This document shows, piece after piece, positions 42,261 through 54,079 of a stretch of DNA of 64,000 nt (position 1 is its first letter; each line of letters begins with the position of its first letter). Position numbers and translations under genes: made by a program. The DNA lies in contig JAHLMK010000011.1 in NCBI GenBank assembly GCA_019915135.1, positions 186,001 through 250,000 of the forward strand. Reading direction: 5' to 3'. This stretch comes from Strobilurus pachycystidiatus (lineage: Eukaryota > Basidiomycota > Agaricomycetes > Agaricales > Physalacriaceae). Below the pieces are notes generated by a model. The model was not told the DNA's origin. It was given only the letters and a program-made list of their open reading frames with translations, and made no database searches.

Positions 42261-44688
42261 TCACTTACTATACCCCTCGCGTGAAATTAGAGTTAGAGGT
42301 AATTCTTTGTGTTGCCAGATCCCAAATTCCTGTCGATACGGTGGTTAGCCTCCCTCTTTTTTTGTCAAGGGCGAGCAACCTACCTTGTATGACTTGTCGA
42401 ATGCATCCATGTCGAAATCGGCGTCGCAAGATACGGTGAAGGTATGAACAAGATGGGCAACCAGTAGCCTCGAGTTCCCGTCAACATCGGTAATCACTAG
42501 ATCATGGCCGACTTACTTGACATTCTGGATAGCAAGATTCTTGCCGATACATGTCCCGAATCCAGATCCAAAGGGCATAAAACTCGTCTGATCAATGGGC
42601 GGTAGCTTATGCCCAAGTTGCCTTCGAAGTGGATCGTCCTCGATCCAACGTTCGGGCAAGAATTGATCGGCGAACTCGCCGAAGTGAGCAGGATCCCTGT
42701 GCATAGCGTATACGGGGACATGAATTGTGGTGTGAGGCGGAATATATTCCCCACAAATACATGCTCCAGATTCTCCAGTGGTTCGGAGAGGACCTAGTAG
42801 ACGCTGCCTCAGTTGTAATTCCATTGCGCCCTCGAAACACTCACCGAATGGGCCAGGAGGGACGATGCGAAGTGACTCTTGAACGCACGCATCGAGAAAA
42901 GGCAGTTTGGCAATGGATGTTGCGAAGGTGTCGCTGCCCTCATCCACACCGTCGACAAGCACCGCATCAACTTCGACTTGTAGCCGGGATTGGCGCTTAG
43001 GGTCGAGCGATAGATAGCGAAGTATCGTCACGACAACTTGAACGCTAGTATCAGTGGCCGATACAACAATCAGAGCGGCGTCTGCGACGACCTCGCCTGG
43101 CGTCAGTTTCGCCTCAGCAGAGGAATCAAGCTGTTTCATGCGTCGAGTCAGTAATCTTTGGTGGCAGAGCTTGGGGTTCTCCTACCAAGAATCCCAGAAT
43201 ATCTTTGCGCTTGGCCTTCAGGCCATTGGATTTTGAATCTATCTGGTGTATCTTCTTTTCCATGGACTGAGATTTCATTCAGCCCATCAAACAAGCAACT
43301 GGGAGAAAAAGCTTACGCGGTGGAATGTGTCGATTGGCCCGCGCCTTGGAAGGACATTTACGAGATCTTTCAGCCAGGGCACTTGGCCCATACCTAGACA
43401 TACAGATCAGTAGGAGGACTTCCTGGACAGGAAGAGTAGCTGACTACTTGCAAAGAAAACACCCATTGCAAGCTGTGCAGATAGTGAAACAAGCAGTCAC
43501 GTTCACAGACAAGAACACCAACCGTGTATAGCCAACCCTCCGTGTCTCCGCCGGCTTTCATCGTCTCAAACCCACCAGAGAATCCAATGTCACCCATGGT
43601 ATCTCTATATACGGCAGAACCTTGTTACTAGTGCCCTCGCCTGAGAAGATCGAGACGTACAGGAAAAACAAATATGCCCACTGATCGATGTTAACAGTCT
43701 TTCCCTCGACTGACGCAGCCTTGCATATAGCTATCAATTGGGTTATTCGAGACTGGAGCGCGTAACGCAATCAGAAACGGCAAATCTTATGGATGCGATG
43801 AGATATCCGTACGTGAATCATGGGTAAGTATGACGCGCGGGCTTCGCTGTTCAACGCGTCGACCCAGGGCTAAGGGGCTATCAGACAATGCACTGAGTAG
43901 ACACACTCGAAATAAAAACCTGTCTGCGCCTCTTGTGCGTATCTCTGTCTAGGACAGATATGAGTGTATCAGCGCTGAACGGAGCACCTTTGAAAACAGT
44001 GAATTAGTGAGGAGGCAGAATTACATATGAAATACCTTGATAAAATTGAGCACGGTCCAACTTGCTGTATAGTGGACGGATCGCGGCAGGCAGGTTGACA
44101 GAGATTTCATTCGGTCCTAATCAGTTTGTCAGGACTAACAGCCGAGCTCCGCGTTCCCAGACGACTGACCCATCCGAACCCAAGGACCATGATGCGCATG
44201 TAGCCTAACAGAGACATTCGTTGGTATTCCTCATGCCAGGGAGAAGAACACTTGTACCGCTGAAGCTTGACATGACGCCCGCCCCGAAAGACAATCTGGT
44301 TGACCATCCACCATTTAGTCAAGTGCGACAATCGGGGACCAGGAAATCGCGCGAGAGGATGCCACGGAGAGATGCGATAGAGCGAAATTGAGAGGGCTAG
44401 AACGACAAGATAGAGACCGACAACAGAGAGTGAGGACATAATTGCGGGAACCAGGTGCTCGCTCTGCAAGAAGTTTACTAGAGCGTGACTACACGCGTAG
44501 ATGATTATTCCGGACGCGAAGTGAAGAGCGTTAGGCTCGCGCCGGTTGAATAAAGCATGGGATAGCTGTGCAAATGTGTGGCGGATATAATGTAACAAAA
44601 TTAGTTTCCACTCACTTTTTCGCACAACCGTGTCCGAAATGGAATGTTTTCGCACAGAAAACACATTTCCCCATGAAAACACACGCAT
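42261..44688 (-). CDS. cytochrome P450 monooxygenase (basidiomycete type)
   Basis: Membrane-bound haem-thiolate monooxygenase. The N-terminal part has hydrophobic segments (LYLVVLALSISLYR) and the proline hinge SPWHPLARFPGPRLSHLTKW. After splicing come LQRLHAHHGPWVRMGPNEIS, LDRAQFYQGAPFSADTL and PWVDALNSEARASYLPMIH, then DTMGDIGFSGGFETM and GQVPWLKDLVNVLPRRGPID. The I-helix region is VVSATDTSVQVVVTIL. The ExxR helix is CVQESLRIVPPG, the PERF-type motif FLPERWIEDD, and the haem loop SFMPFGSGFGTCIGKNLA with the Cys ligand. The C-terminus ends ELPLTLISREGYSK at 42261. All expected motifs are intact. The first in-frame ATG (44688) lies inside an inverted-repeat element, so the native start may have been replaced. 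Substrate unknown. Confidence 0.85.
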
Positions 44689-45420
44689 GGTAAGCAAAAT
44701 GTTTGAAAACACGCGCCGTTACGGTTTTGGGTTCAAACTCACGCACGTCGCTCACAGAGGCATGGAATTACGCGCAGCTTCGTCTTGTGGACTTGGAACT
44801 TTCCTGCTGTCTGCCGTCGCGCCGCTCGCCTCAGCCGCCTGATGCCGTGCCGGCGTCGGCTTCTTACTGCCGCCAGTGCGCCACTGTCTTGACTTGATCG
44901 ACGGGACTTCCAAGCATGAGTCTCATCTCACCACCTCCTGCAGAAGTGTCCACTATATGCCGCCAAGTTGCACACTATCTGGAGTCTCCACATTTTTTTC
45001 CACGGAGCGCCTCGCTCGTAATATGTTGTATGCACAAAGTTCAGTGCCTTCTCCTGCCGGTACTCACAGCCAGTGACCTAGTCTTACATCCACAGCTCAT
45101 ACTGGTGCATGACCAACTTTCATCTTCGGCTTATTGTTGCCGCCACAAGGCTGTCTTCCGACGTGAACGCCACACAAGGACCAAGGCCGCCGCTTTGGCT
45201 TGATGTCGGCAAGTGTGCCGTCCCGGCATCGTCTCAGGGCTTAGTCTTCCCTTTCATGATGTGAGCGTACGTTACGTTGATCAAGGTGGAGGTGCGCGAG
45301 ATTCTGATGACTTTCAAGGGCTGCGCGAAATTGCGCTTGAGAATACAAACATGCGTGAGAATTGAGCAAAACATGGGTGCGTGCAAAAAATCTTTTGTTA
45401 CATTATATGTGCCATACAAA
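44570..45420. mobile_element. candidate MITE-like non-autonomous DNA transposon
   Basis: A perfect 16-bp inverted repeat, ATATAATGTAACAAAA at 44585-44600 and its complement at 45393-45408, bounds about 820 bp. Homology continues weakly outward (TGTGGC against TATGGC) and inward (TTTTTCGCAC against TTTTTTGCAC), as expected of aged terminal repeats with subterminal motifs. Inside are repeated CGCA/GCGC and TGCCG(C) units and no long coding frame. No clean target-site duplication could be called by eye. The left end overlaps the 5' end of the P450 gene. Confidence 0.5.
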
Positions 45421-45978
45421 TGGTCAGTGTCTAGGTCTTGACAAATCGCGACGCGTCACTAGAATAGAACTCACCAAAGCACAAGTTATAGAGAGCAGCG
45501 ACCATGACAAGGGATGGGACATGGTGAATGAGGCAGTACTGTCCGAAATAAATGTCGACGGATGGCTCTTTATACCAACTGCGGTAGTTGGCCTAATTGT
45601 CACATCATGCCACTGACTTGGGACTATTTCGGGTGATTCATTTTCGTCTAGATGAAGTCAGAACACAGCGCATTCCACACAAGAAAAGGAACAGTAGAAC
45701 ATCAAGATTCAGATTCAAGCGCGCTCCGTGATATGCGGCTTGATATCAGGAAGAAGATGCAAACAAGCTCAAATAGAACCACCATCGCCATTGGCATAAT
45801 CCCGTCGGCACCATCTTGGAATCATTGACGGCGCACGAACCGCTTCTCCCGATTGATGCTTTCCCATACAATATGGAAGTGCCATTCAAATGGCCCGTGG
45901 GACCGTGTGCTCGAGATCAGCCCACTGCCCAGCATCCTGTTTTAACGACACTGCGCTCTTTCCGTCCTCCTATCGACA
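45421..45978. other. GMC oxidoreductase upstream region
   Basis: No supported gene. It holds the promoter side of the GMC oxidoreductase. Short frames here lack recognisable motifs. Confidence 0.4.
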
Positions 45979-48001
45979 ATGTGGCCATTCTCTTCGTCGA
46001 GCTACCCAGTTCTCTCTGTGGACCAAGCGGGAACCCTCGTCGACAAGAAACAGGGAACTACTAGTGGCATAGTGACTTATGACTATGTTATCATTGGCGG
46101 TAAGTTCATTCTCTGCGATGACATACCACATTCATCAGACTTACGCGAGCACAGGTGGTACTGCCGGATGCTGCCTCGCTTCGCGTCTCAGCGAGAATCC
46201 CGCCGTGTCTGTACTAGTTCTCGAACGAGGAGGCGTGAACGATACCTGGTTCTCCAGGATCCCTTTGATCTCGAGCGACGTCACTAGCAAAGCTACGCCT
46301 ATCGTCAGGTCCTCGTCCCTGCCTCTCAAAAGTGCAGATGGTCAAATCGTCGACATCGTCCATGCTGAGACTTTGGGCGGTGGAAGCGCTGTTAATGCGA
46401 TGCTAGTTACTCGCGGTGCTGTGGGAGACTTCAACCGATGGGCTGAACTGGGGCATCCCTCTTGGGGCTATGACTCACTCAAGCCCTATTTTATCAAGTC
46501 GGAGAATGCTCTCAACCAGCCCTCCGAACACCGCGGTCATTCCGGTTTGTGCTTTCTCTCTCGTCCAACTATCGTTCTCCGACTGAAATCATCATAGGCC
46601 CCTTCATCAATCAAACTTGCACAGAAACCTCGTTTAGGATCATTCAAAGGTAAGTCGGCTTGAATCACTATCTCTGAGGAAGCCATTTGACGTGCCTGTA
46701 GCGTCAAGGATGCCTCCATCGCGTTGGGTTTCGCAGACGTGAAGGATTTCAACTCGCCAGACGTCCCTGTTGATGTTTGTGCTGCCTTGGACATGGCCAT
46801 CGACCAGAATATGCAGCGGGTATCTTCTTATCACGCATTCATTCCAGTCGAGATTGCGCAAGAGCGTCGTGGCCGTCTCAAAATCTGCACCAAGGCAGTG
46901 GCGACACGCGTCATAATTTCTTCGGGGACCGCCGTTGGTGTTGACTTCGAGTCCAGCGACGAATCTATCTCTGGAACTTATCATGTCCGGGCCAACAAGG
47001 AGATCGTTATTTGCTGTGGCGCTCTCGGCTCTCCTCAGCTACTCTTGCTCAGGTCAGTTATGCGCTGTATTCTAACCGTAGTGTCTGACTCTGGACTATA
47101 GCGGCATAGGTCCCAAGATAGACCTCGAGAAACACGGCATCGAGACCGTTAGTGACCTCCCTGGAGTCGGAGCTCATCTGGTAAATTTCTTACTCGTGAG
47201 TCCACAATCAGAGCTGAAACTGTCATTTATTAGCAGGACCATGTTGGTCTTCCGCTCATGTACGAAGTTCCTCTCGAGGACACGTTACATCACATCGAGA
47301 ACAGCATATACAAAGGCATAGTCGAACTCGCAAAATATCTCTTCGCACGTAAGGGCATCATGGCCCGTTCGGTCACTCCGATGTCATTGTTTGCGCACTC
47401 CACCCATCTCGATAGCGAAACTGCTGCAGTAGCGACTCCCATTCCTTCCGCTGCAGTTGGAAGCAACCGGCCTGATCTTGAGGTCATGACCATCGCTCAT
47501 TGGTGCTCTGATCCACCTCCGTACAAAATTAGGATCGGAGTTTTCTCATTCCTGCTGGCTGTGGTTCAGCCCGCATCCTTGGGATCAGTGCGTCTCGCTT
47601 CTCGCGACCCGCACGCGCGACCCGCCGTTGAACTAGGCTTCCTGGAAAACCACGAGGACGTTGTCACCTTCCGCAAGGGCGTAAAACTCTGCCTGCGCTT
47701 GGCTGAAAACATGGAGGCACAAGGGTACCCGATGAAGGGCTTCCAAGTTCCCTCGTCAGAGCAGGATAACGATTTGGACAAGTTCATTCGAGGCAATCTT
47801 CGAACGGCCTATCATTATTCGTCTTCATGCAGGATGGCTCGTCGCGAGGAAGGAGGAGTCGTGGATGACGAACTAAAGGTGTACGGTATTCGCAACTTGC
47901 GTGTCTGCGATGCTTCTGTCTTCCCAAACATCACGTCGGGCCACACTATGGTTCCTGTCATTGCTGTTGCAGAGAGATGCGCCGACTTGATGAAAAAATA
48001 G
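45979..48001 (+). CDS. GMC-family FAD-dependent oxidoreductase
   Basis: Flavoenzyme of the glucose-methanol-choline family (aryl-alcohol oxidase, choline or glucose dehydrogenase relatives). From ATG 45979, TYDYVIIGGGTAGCCLASRL forms the FAD-binding Rossmann motif across the first intron. ETLGGGSAVNAMLVTRGAVG is the GMC signature 1 region, and EIVICCGALGSPQLLLLSGI plus GPKIDLEKHGI is signature 2. The C-terminal active-site half has LRTAYHYSSSCRMARREEGG and NITSGHTMVPVIAVAERC; the His residues in HYSS and SGH occupy the catalytic positions. No secretion signal is evident, so it is probably intracellular, unlike lignocellulose-linked aryl-alcohol oxidases. About five introns. It lies between two P450 genes, so oxidation of a shared small molecule is possible but unproven. 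Confidence 0.88.
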
Positions 48002-49690
48002 TATTCTCGCTATACTCTTGATTGTATTTTTGTCTATGCTTCCACAATGTACGATGAAGTAGGAATATGTATTTCACAGTGACAACTTGCGCGCCCTGGT
48101 GATGTGAATGCGCATGCATGCATCCATCATGCATGCTACTATCGTTACATCTACCCACCGCTTGTGTGGCGTACCTGCGACTCATCACTGCAACTCTGCC
48201 TTTCCGACACCGTACTCCACTTAGGAGCTCAGCTCAAAGTCATACGATGCGTTGAGGCCTGAGGGCTGAGATCTGAGATCCGATGACCTGCTTAAGGGGG
48301 AGGGGTGGGCAGAGGAAGTGGCCCAAATGATGAAAACAACACGAGGACATCTTCTTATGATTTAGATCATCGAGAAAATAGCGCAAGGGTATATACATGC
48401 ACAGATTGTTACGTGCCTCTAGCCCTCAAAGAACACAGCACGGTCCGTACTGCAACGCATCGGACCCTTCCGTCCCCTATTTGATTCAGATCAGCCCTCG
48501 TAAGATACGTCCGACGGTGGGTGAGAGAAACTGCAAGGAACCTGTTCTGAGAACGATCACATGTAGATGGCACAGTAGCACTTACGGTAACGTAGTATGA
48601 AATCTACTTAGAATGGGAGGGACAAGCTTGTGCGCCACCTTTGAGATCGTCCCGCATTGGATGCCAGGTGCGAGCTTGCGTGAGTTCCGTTCAGAGCCCT
48701 GACGTGTTTGTATACAGTAGGTCAGATTGATACCTGGCTATGTCTCATCGCTATCACTATTAGCTCCAGGGACCCCTCGCATCTAAGAAGGGCACCTTGA
48801 GGTCCGAGTCCTACGCATCTCATCTAGGTGATGATGCGTTCATTTCTCGGGAACCAGTGGCAGTGCGGTCCATGTGTCCAGGCTCGAGTCAGAGATACTT
48901 GGTAACGTAAGATTCGCAGTGCTACTGTCAGTTACAACACTGAACAGTGTCGTGGAGTATCATTCGATCATAGAGTAGATAGATATGTATTTATTACACT
49001 TCAAGCAGTACCAGATCAACACCATTTGAGTCGTATGCTTCAGAGTCAATGATTGGTCGACGAAGTCCTGTGCAAGTACAGCGACACTCGACGACGCGTC
49101 GCGATCAGATCGGCCATCTCTTCATTATCGCCGTCTACTACTTTCCGTTGGGACCCGTGACCGAGTATAAGTTCCTTCCTTCCTTCCAAGGGCGTGACCT
49201 TATTCGTACCCGCGGGCGCTTGACAGTGACATGTTCCCTTGATGATCAAGGAGAGATTCCTTCATCTCGGCGATTTCCTATGAAGATGTTGGCACTCTGG
49301 GGAATCACTGAGATGCGGGCAGACAAAAATGGATAATTCCGCGTAAGTCGTGTTCGATCTCGTCAAACTGAGGGGAGACATAGCCGGTGGATCAAGCCGC
49401 ATGTGCCCTAGCTGCGCTGTCCCAGTGTGTACTGAATTCCTTGATGGGATCCAGCCCACCTTGTATACCACTGAACCTGGATATCTTGATGGACCCACGC
49501 AAGACTCACACTGCAATTTTCCACAGATCCTAGTTTACGTTCTCCTGGATCCTGGATTCCTGGATCAAGAAAATACGTTGATGAGGCTGAGATATGCCCG
49601 AGGTCCGAGGATAAGTAGTAAACCGAGATGTGTGAGTTGGGTTCCGCCACGAATTCTCTGATCTCATTGTGATAACTCTTACTGTCATAC
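48002..49690. other. 1.7-kb gene-poor stretch
   Basis: No supported gene on either strand; frames of up to about 100 codons near 49050-49720 show no family features. It contains an ATGCATGCAT-type palindromic run near 48110-48140 and tandem CCTGGATC/CTGGATTC words near 49547-49565. The right end holds the promoter of the second P450. Confidence 0.4.
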
Positions 49691-51714
49691 ATGGCGTCCT
49701 CACAACTGCCTGCTATCATGACACTGGCCCAATTTCTGGTCTATCTGTCGCCTATACTTGCTCTCGTGATATGGGGAATGCTGTATTCTCTCCAGCCCAC
49801 TCAGCTTGCATCGATCCCTACAATTGGACACCCTGGAACAATCCTGTCATTTTTGGACGCCCTCACAGTAGGAAAACAGGCACGCATGCGTGTGCAAGAA
49901 GGATATACCAAGGTAGGACATTTTCTCGCTACACAGTGTCATTGCCTGTTACTTATAGCATGTAGTATAAAGGAGCCCCCTTCAAGATTGCTCTGCTCAA
50001 CCGATGGCTTGTCATCTTGAGCAGTCGTCAAGCCATAGAGGACATTCGTAGTGCGCCGGATGAGTACGTTTCATTTCTAGCTTCTGCCGAAGAGGTATGT
50101 ACCGCAATGCCAATCATATTCTCTCATTCCAGGGTGTGTTGATATCGACTGCTCAGGACTTACACATGGAATACACGCTCGGTTGCGAAGTCCGTGATTG
50201 TCGTTATCACGTCGAAGTCCTGCGCAGCTCTCTTACACGAAGCCTGAATTCGAATGTACCCGACATGTACGATGAAATCTCAGCCGCCTTTCAGGATAAT
50301 GTACCAGCTGACATGAAGGGTTTGTCGCGTCAAGCTGCTTTTCCTCGCCGCTAGATTACTGATCAAGTAACTTCATAGAATGGGTTGCTGTACCGGCGTT
50401 GTCGGCAACAATGTCTATAGTTGCAAGGTCTTCGAGTCGCATTTTTGTTGGCTTTCCTCTGTGTGAGTTTGAGCGTACTGATTCTGTGATTAGCCATGAT
50501 TTCTGTTTCCAGGTCAAAATACAGACTACCTCAAGATTGTTCTCGACTTTGCTGTGAACACTATGAAGACAGTTGCCATCTTGGACATGTGTCCTAGTAC
50601 TTTGAGGCCGTATGTAGTGGCCCATCATCCATGCATGATAGACCCTTGCTTACACTCATAACATAGAATCGTTGGCCGCTTAGTGTCTCCCCTTCCCTCA
50701 ATGCTCAAAAACATATCTGGGCATATTCAGCCAATCTATGAGAAAAAAATACGGGACATAGAGGAGCATGGTATTGATTGGGAATCTAAACCAGTGAGTA
50801 TAGTAGTCCATTCATGCAATCAGTATTCTAATCATTCTGCCTCGCTCTCCTAGAACGACCTCATCTCGTGGCTCATTGAGGCTGCCCAAACATCCGATCC
50901 ATCCAATCAGGGATCATTGCGCATGGTCTGTCTCCTTGTCCAGGCTGTCAATACTGGAGCTATTCACACTACTACCATGGCAAGTGCCCTTTGACTACTA
51001 CTCTCGAGTCTCAATTCTGGCTGAATGCTGATACTACAGGCTTTCACGTATGCACTGTATCTTCTTGCGGGTAACCCGCAGTATGTCGGAGAACTGCGCA
51101 CAGAGGTCACAGCCGTGATTGAAGAGAATGGTTGGACAAAAACGGCCATTCAAAAGCTCGTCAAAGTTGACTCGTTCTTGAAAGAGTCACAAAGATTCTA
51201 CGGGCTTGGTGACGGTGGGAAACTTCTTCTTGGCGGGCCTCGTCGTTCTCAAATAGATCATACAGTGAGCCTCAGGCGCAAGATGATCAAAGACTTCACA
51301 CTCTCCGATGGGACCTTCCTTCCAAAGGGCACCAATATTGGTGTTGCAGCTGATTGCGTCCATCACAACAACGAGTTCTACATGATGCCAGATGTCTTTG
51401 ACCCGTTTCGTTTCTCGCGCACCCATAACAGAAGCAGTGAAATGGTGAGGACAAGCTCTGATTATCTTGCATTTGGGGGAGGTAGACACGCTTGGTAAGT
51501 GCCTGGCAGCTCCCCACATTTCCTGTCTCACTGTATCAGCCCTGGTCGTTTTTTCGCCAGCCAGCAGTTGAAATGTATGCTTGCATATATTCTGCTCACC
51601 TATGATGTACGACTAGAAGATGGCGGGGCTTTGCCTGAAGTTCTACACTTCAACATGTTAAGTATCCCTCACCCAACTGCGAGAGTCTTGTTCCGAAGGC
51701 GCTTGCTGGGCTGA
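49691..51714 (+). CDS. cytochrome P450 monooxygenase (second, unrelated subfamily)
   Basis: Haem-thiolate monooxygenase. The start ATG at 49691 opens a membrane anchor (LVYLSPILALVIWGMLYSL) and the hinge IPTIGHPGTILSFLDAL. Later exons give YKGAPFKIALLNRWLVILS, DLHMEYTLGCEVRDCRYHVE, the I-helix region QAVNTGAIHTTTMAFTYAL, the ExxR helix FLKESQRFYG, VFDPFRFSRTHNRSSEM and the haem loop YLAFGGGRHACPGRFFA, whose Cys codon is split by an intron near 51495. Ends FRRRLLG at 51714. Motifs are complete. It resembles ascomycete/basidiomycete P450s related to terpenoid oxidation by its F-G-G-G-R-H-A-C-P-G-R-F haem loop, but the substrate is unknown. One segment near 51210-51265 may be a mis-read intron. 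Confidence 0.87.
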
Positions 51715-52481
51715 GAACACATCGACAGCATCAGTAGCAAGTAGCACAGTGCGCATTGTAATAACATACTCTTCTCTACCGAAAAATCTCGGCCAGCAGC
51801 ACTTATCCATACCCGTCGACTGCTCACGGGATGCACGAGCCAAGCCGCAAGTTTGGGCATCAGGAACTCGACGTACGTATCACTCATAGTAGGAGCTTGA
51901 AAGCTAGGCAACTTACATTATCTGCTACAGAAGTGATCATCTTGAAGGATCTTTTTCGGTCTTCCGTCGTATAGGCTTCCACTAAACGGACGCATTACAT
52001 CAACGGACGGCTAGAGTGCCGGTGCCCAGTACGACACGGCGCCTAATTTTACATCTGACACGACGCTCAAATGCCCATACTTACAACATTGCTTCGGTGC
52101 TTCCGCCATCGCAAGAGATGAGCGATCTGAGGATCTTGCCCACATCACTGCGGTGTCAACTTTGATCGAGTCTGCCTGGGGAAAACCAACCGTCTAGTGA
52201 TCGCAGTATAATGTGGGATCTTGCCCACCTGCTATTCGTATCACGATCACCCGGACCTTCGTTCGAAGATAAATCGAATCAGATGTCGCGGGATGAATCG
52301 ATGATGTTCTGAGCACAGGCCGTGAACATCGCAGGATTTACCCGGTGCACAATGCCCCTCGTATCTCTGTAGTATAAACCGTGAACTGCATGTGATCTTG
52401 CATTCCCTAAACCTCAAAGCAGCAGCGTCTCTACGTCTACCACGAAAGCTCCAGCTAATTCCAGCTGCCCACCGGTCCAAC
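51715..52481. other. gene-poor stretch with short direct repeats
   Basis: No supported gene. GGATCTTGCCCAC is directly repeated at 52131-52143 and 52216-52228, flanking a segment that matches 41024-41057. The right part is the promoter of the 7TM gene. Confidence 0.4.
52131..52228 (+). repeat. 98-bp unit bounded by 13-bp direct repeats; dispersed repeat copy 2
   Basis: Two exact GGATCTTGCCCAC copies bound an 85-bp spacing that includes 52153-52180, the partner of 41024-41057. Direct repeats bounding a dispersed sequence could mark an old insertion footprint or slippage. Confidence 0.35.
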
Positions 52482-53825
52482 ATGTCTGACAGTCCCGACG
52501 CATTCATACCACCGCCACCTCCGCCAGGCCTGAACTACATAGCAGCAATCAAGCCGTCGGTAGCGCTTCTCATGATTGGGACAGTTTGGAGCTCCATGCT
52601 CATCCCTCTGCTCGTGGTTCTCCTACTTTTCTCCACTCCCGCTCTTCGGCGCCAGCCAATCTTCATCATGAATGTCATATCGGTTGCTGTAGGCATCTTT
52701 CTTGGCATTATGAATGTTTACATCGAGGTGTGTTCTGTTCCTCATACAGAAACTACAGTTTTTGACGACGCCCCCGGTCGCCCTCAGGTCAATGGAATGA
52801 TCTCGCCACTCGAACCAATCAGCGCAGCAATCTTCATTAGCTTCACTACTTTCATCCTATACCTCCCTGTCTTCATGGACACCATTCTCCTTTTTAGGCT
52901 ATGGGCTGTATATCCTCCTCGGACCTTGTCCAAGCTTCGCAGAGCTTTGATTTTTGGTCCACCGATTACTTTCAAAATTGTCCGAATCGGCAACCTAGTC
53001 GTCTTTATGGTCAAATGGCGGGCGTTGATTAAAGGGCATCAGAGTGCCCTTATTACTGGACAGACCCTCTGGGGAAGCCAGCCTTGGACAAAGATCGAGT
53101 GGTTTTTCCAAGTCTTTGACAATTGGTGAAGTCTCACATACTTATTAGTATCATGGATACATCTAATAAGTTATGATCTGCTAGTTACGCGTCTTCTTTG
53201 TTCATCCTGCGCGTCTCTAAAGGCCGAAGCCTGGCCTCGCGGAACAACTCTGGATTGAGTGACACGTTCGTTAAAAAAGGTACGGTTATCATAGCTAGCC
53301 CACTCACCCACTCACCCACTCACTCTTGCAGTATCATACGCATACGCTTCCCGGTTGCGGAGACTGTTCTTCATCGCACTTGGAAATTTCGTGTTCCCTT
53401 GCCTCCTCAGCCTCGCGCAACTCATTTTTCTCTTTCGCGATCCCAAGTTCCTTGACGGCAGTAAGCCTTCTCGCTCACTTGTATGTGGTCAGCCTTTCAC
53501 AGAAGCGATTCTTTCTACAGCCTATATCTTTTTCACGAATTGCTACGTCGAAATCATCGGTGTCCTCTTGGCCACGATATGGGTTGCCGGTGACCATTGG
53601 TCTGAAGAACATGGCATGGGCAATCAGCGAAGAGACACCACCGGCAGGCAGTCATCAGGTTTCTCTGTTATGCGATTCAAGAGATCGGAAGCTGGGATAG
53701 GTCAGTCAGTCGTCGCAGACTGTACCATGGATATGTCGTCTACGGACGCGGAAGGAAACGACCTGGAGATGGATGCGTTCGCGCCAGCTCATTTTAAATC
53801 ACAGGAAGAGAGCACGGCGGCGTAG
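52482..53825 (+). CDS. seven-transmembrane protein, fungal GPCR-like family
   Basis: Integral membrane protein of an Agaricomycete family resembling G-protein-coupled receptors; ligand and coupling are unknown. From ATG 52482 the N-terminus is short and Pro-rich (FIPPPPPPGLNYIAAIKPS), then hydrophobic helices alternate with short loops: VALLMIGTVWSSMLIPLLVV, PIFIMNVISVAVGIFLGIMN, ISAAIFISFTTFILYLPVFM, ILLFRLWAVYPPRTLSKLRR (a basic loop), ITFKIVRIGNLVVFMVKWR, FFIALGNFVFPCLLSLAQLI and AYIFFTNCYVEIIGVLLATI. The cytosolic tail is about 80 residues and hydrophilic with acidic clusters. Exon joints near 53127, 53281 and 53461 are GT/AG. It is not a clear STE3 pheromone receptor. The third intron carries an octamer repeat. 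Confidence 0.75.
53299..53322 (+). repeat. three tandem CCCACTCA octamers in an intron
   Basis: Three exact copies of CCCACTCA lie immediately upstream of the splice acceptor (CTCTTGCAG) of an intron in the 7TM gene, acting as its polypyrimidine-like tract. Confidence 0.8.
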
Positions 53826-54079
53826 GATTGATGTCGAACTTGCCACAAAATGATGTTTTCCTCGATCATGTACTAACAACTGTGTCATATGGTACGATAG
53901 CGAACTATAAAGTGCTTCAGCCCCATAAGGCATATGAATAAGGTGGACATACTGTGCAACATAAGTACTTCAACGCAGTGCATACGATTGCGTGCTGTAC
54001 GCCATCCTATCGCATATACAGTCGTAGCATTGCTATCGGCATCAACCAGATAGCGATGACATAGCATACACGCTGGAGT

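Noticed and set aside
44090..44170. Apparent frameshift in the first P450 between a DKLIRTE-like and a GPNEIS-like reading.
   Set aside because: An intron beginning GTCAGTCG and ending CTGATTAG removes the conflict and restores HGPWVRMGPNEIS, so the gene reads intact.
49050..49720. Several 80-100-codon frames on both strands in the gene-poor stretch.
   Set aside because: No family motif, no coherent splice joints, overlapping frames on both strands; consistent with random open frames.
42261..53825. Secondary-metabolite biosynthetic cluster.
   Set aside because: No core synthase and no dedicated transporter in the island; only tailoring-type oxidoreductases.
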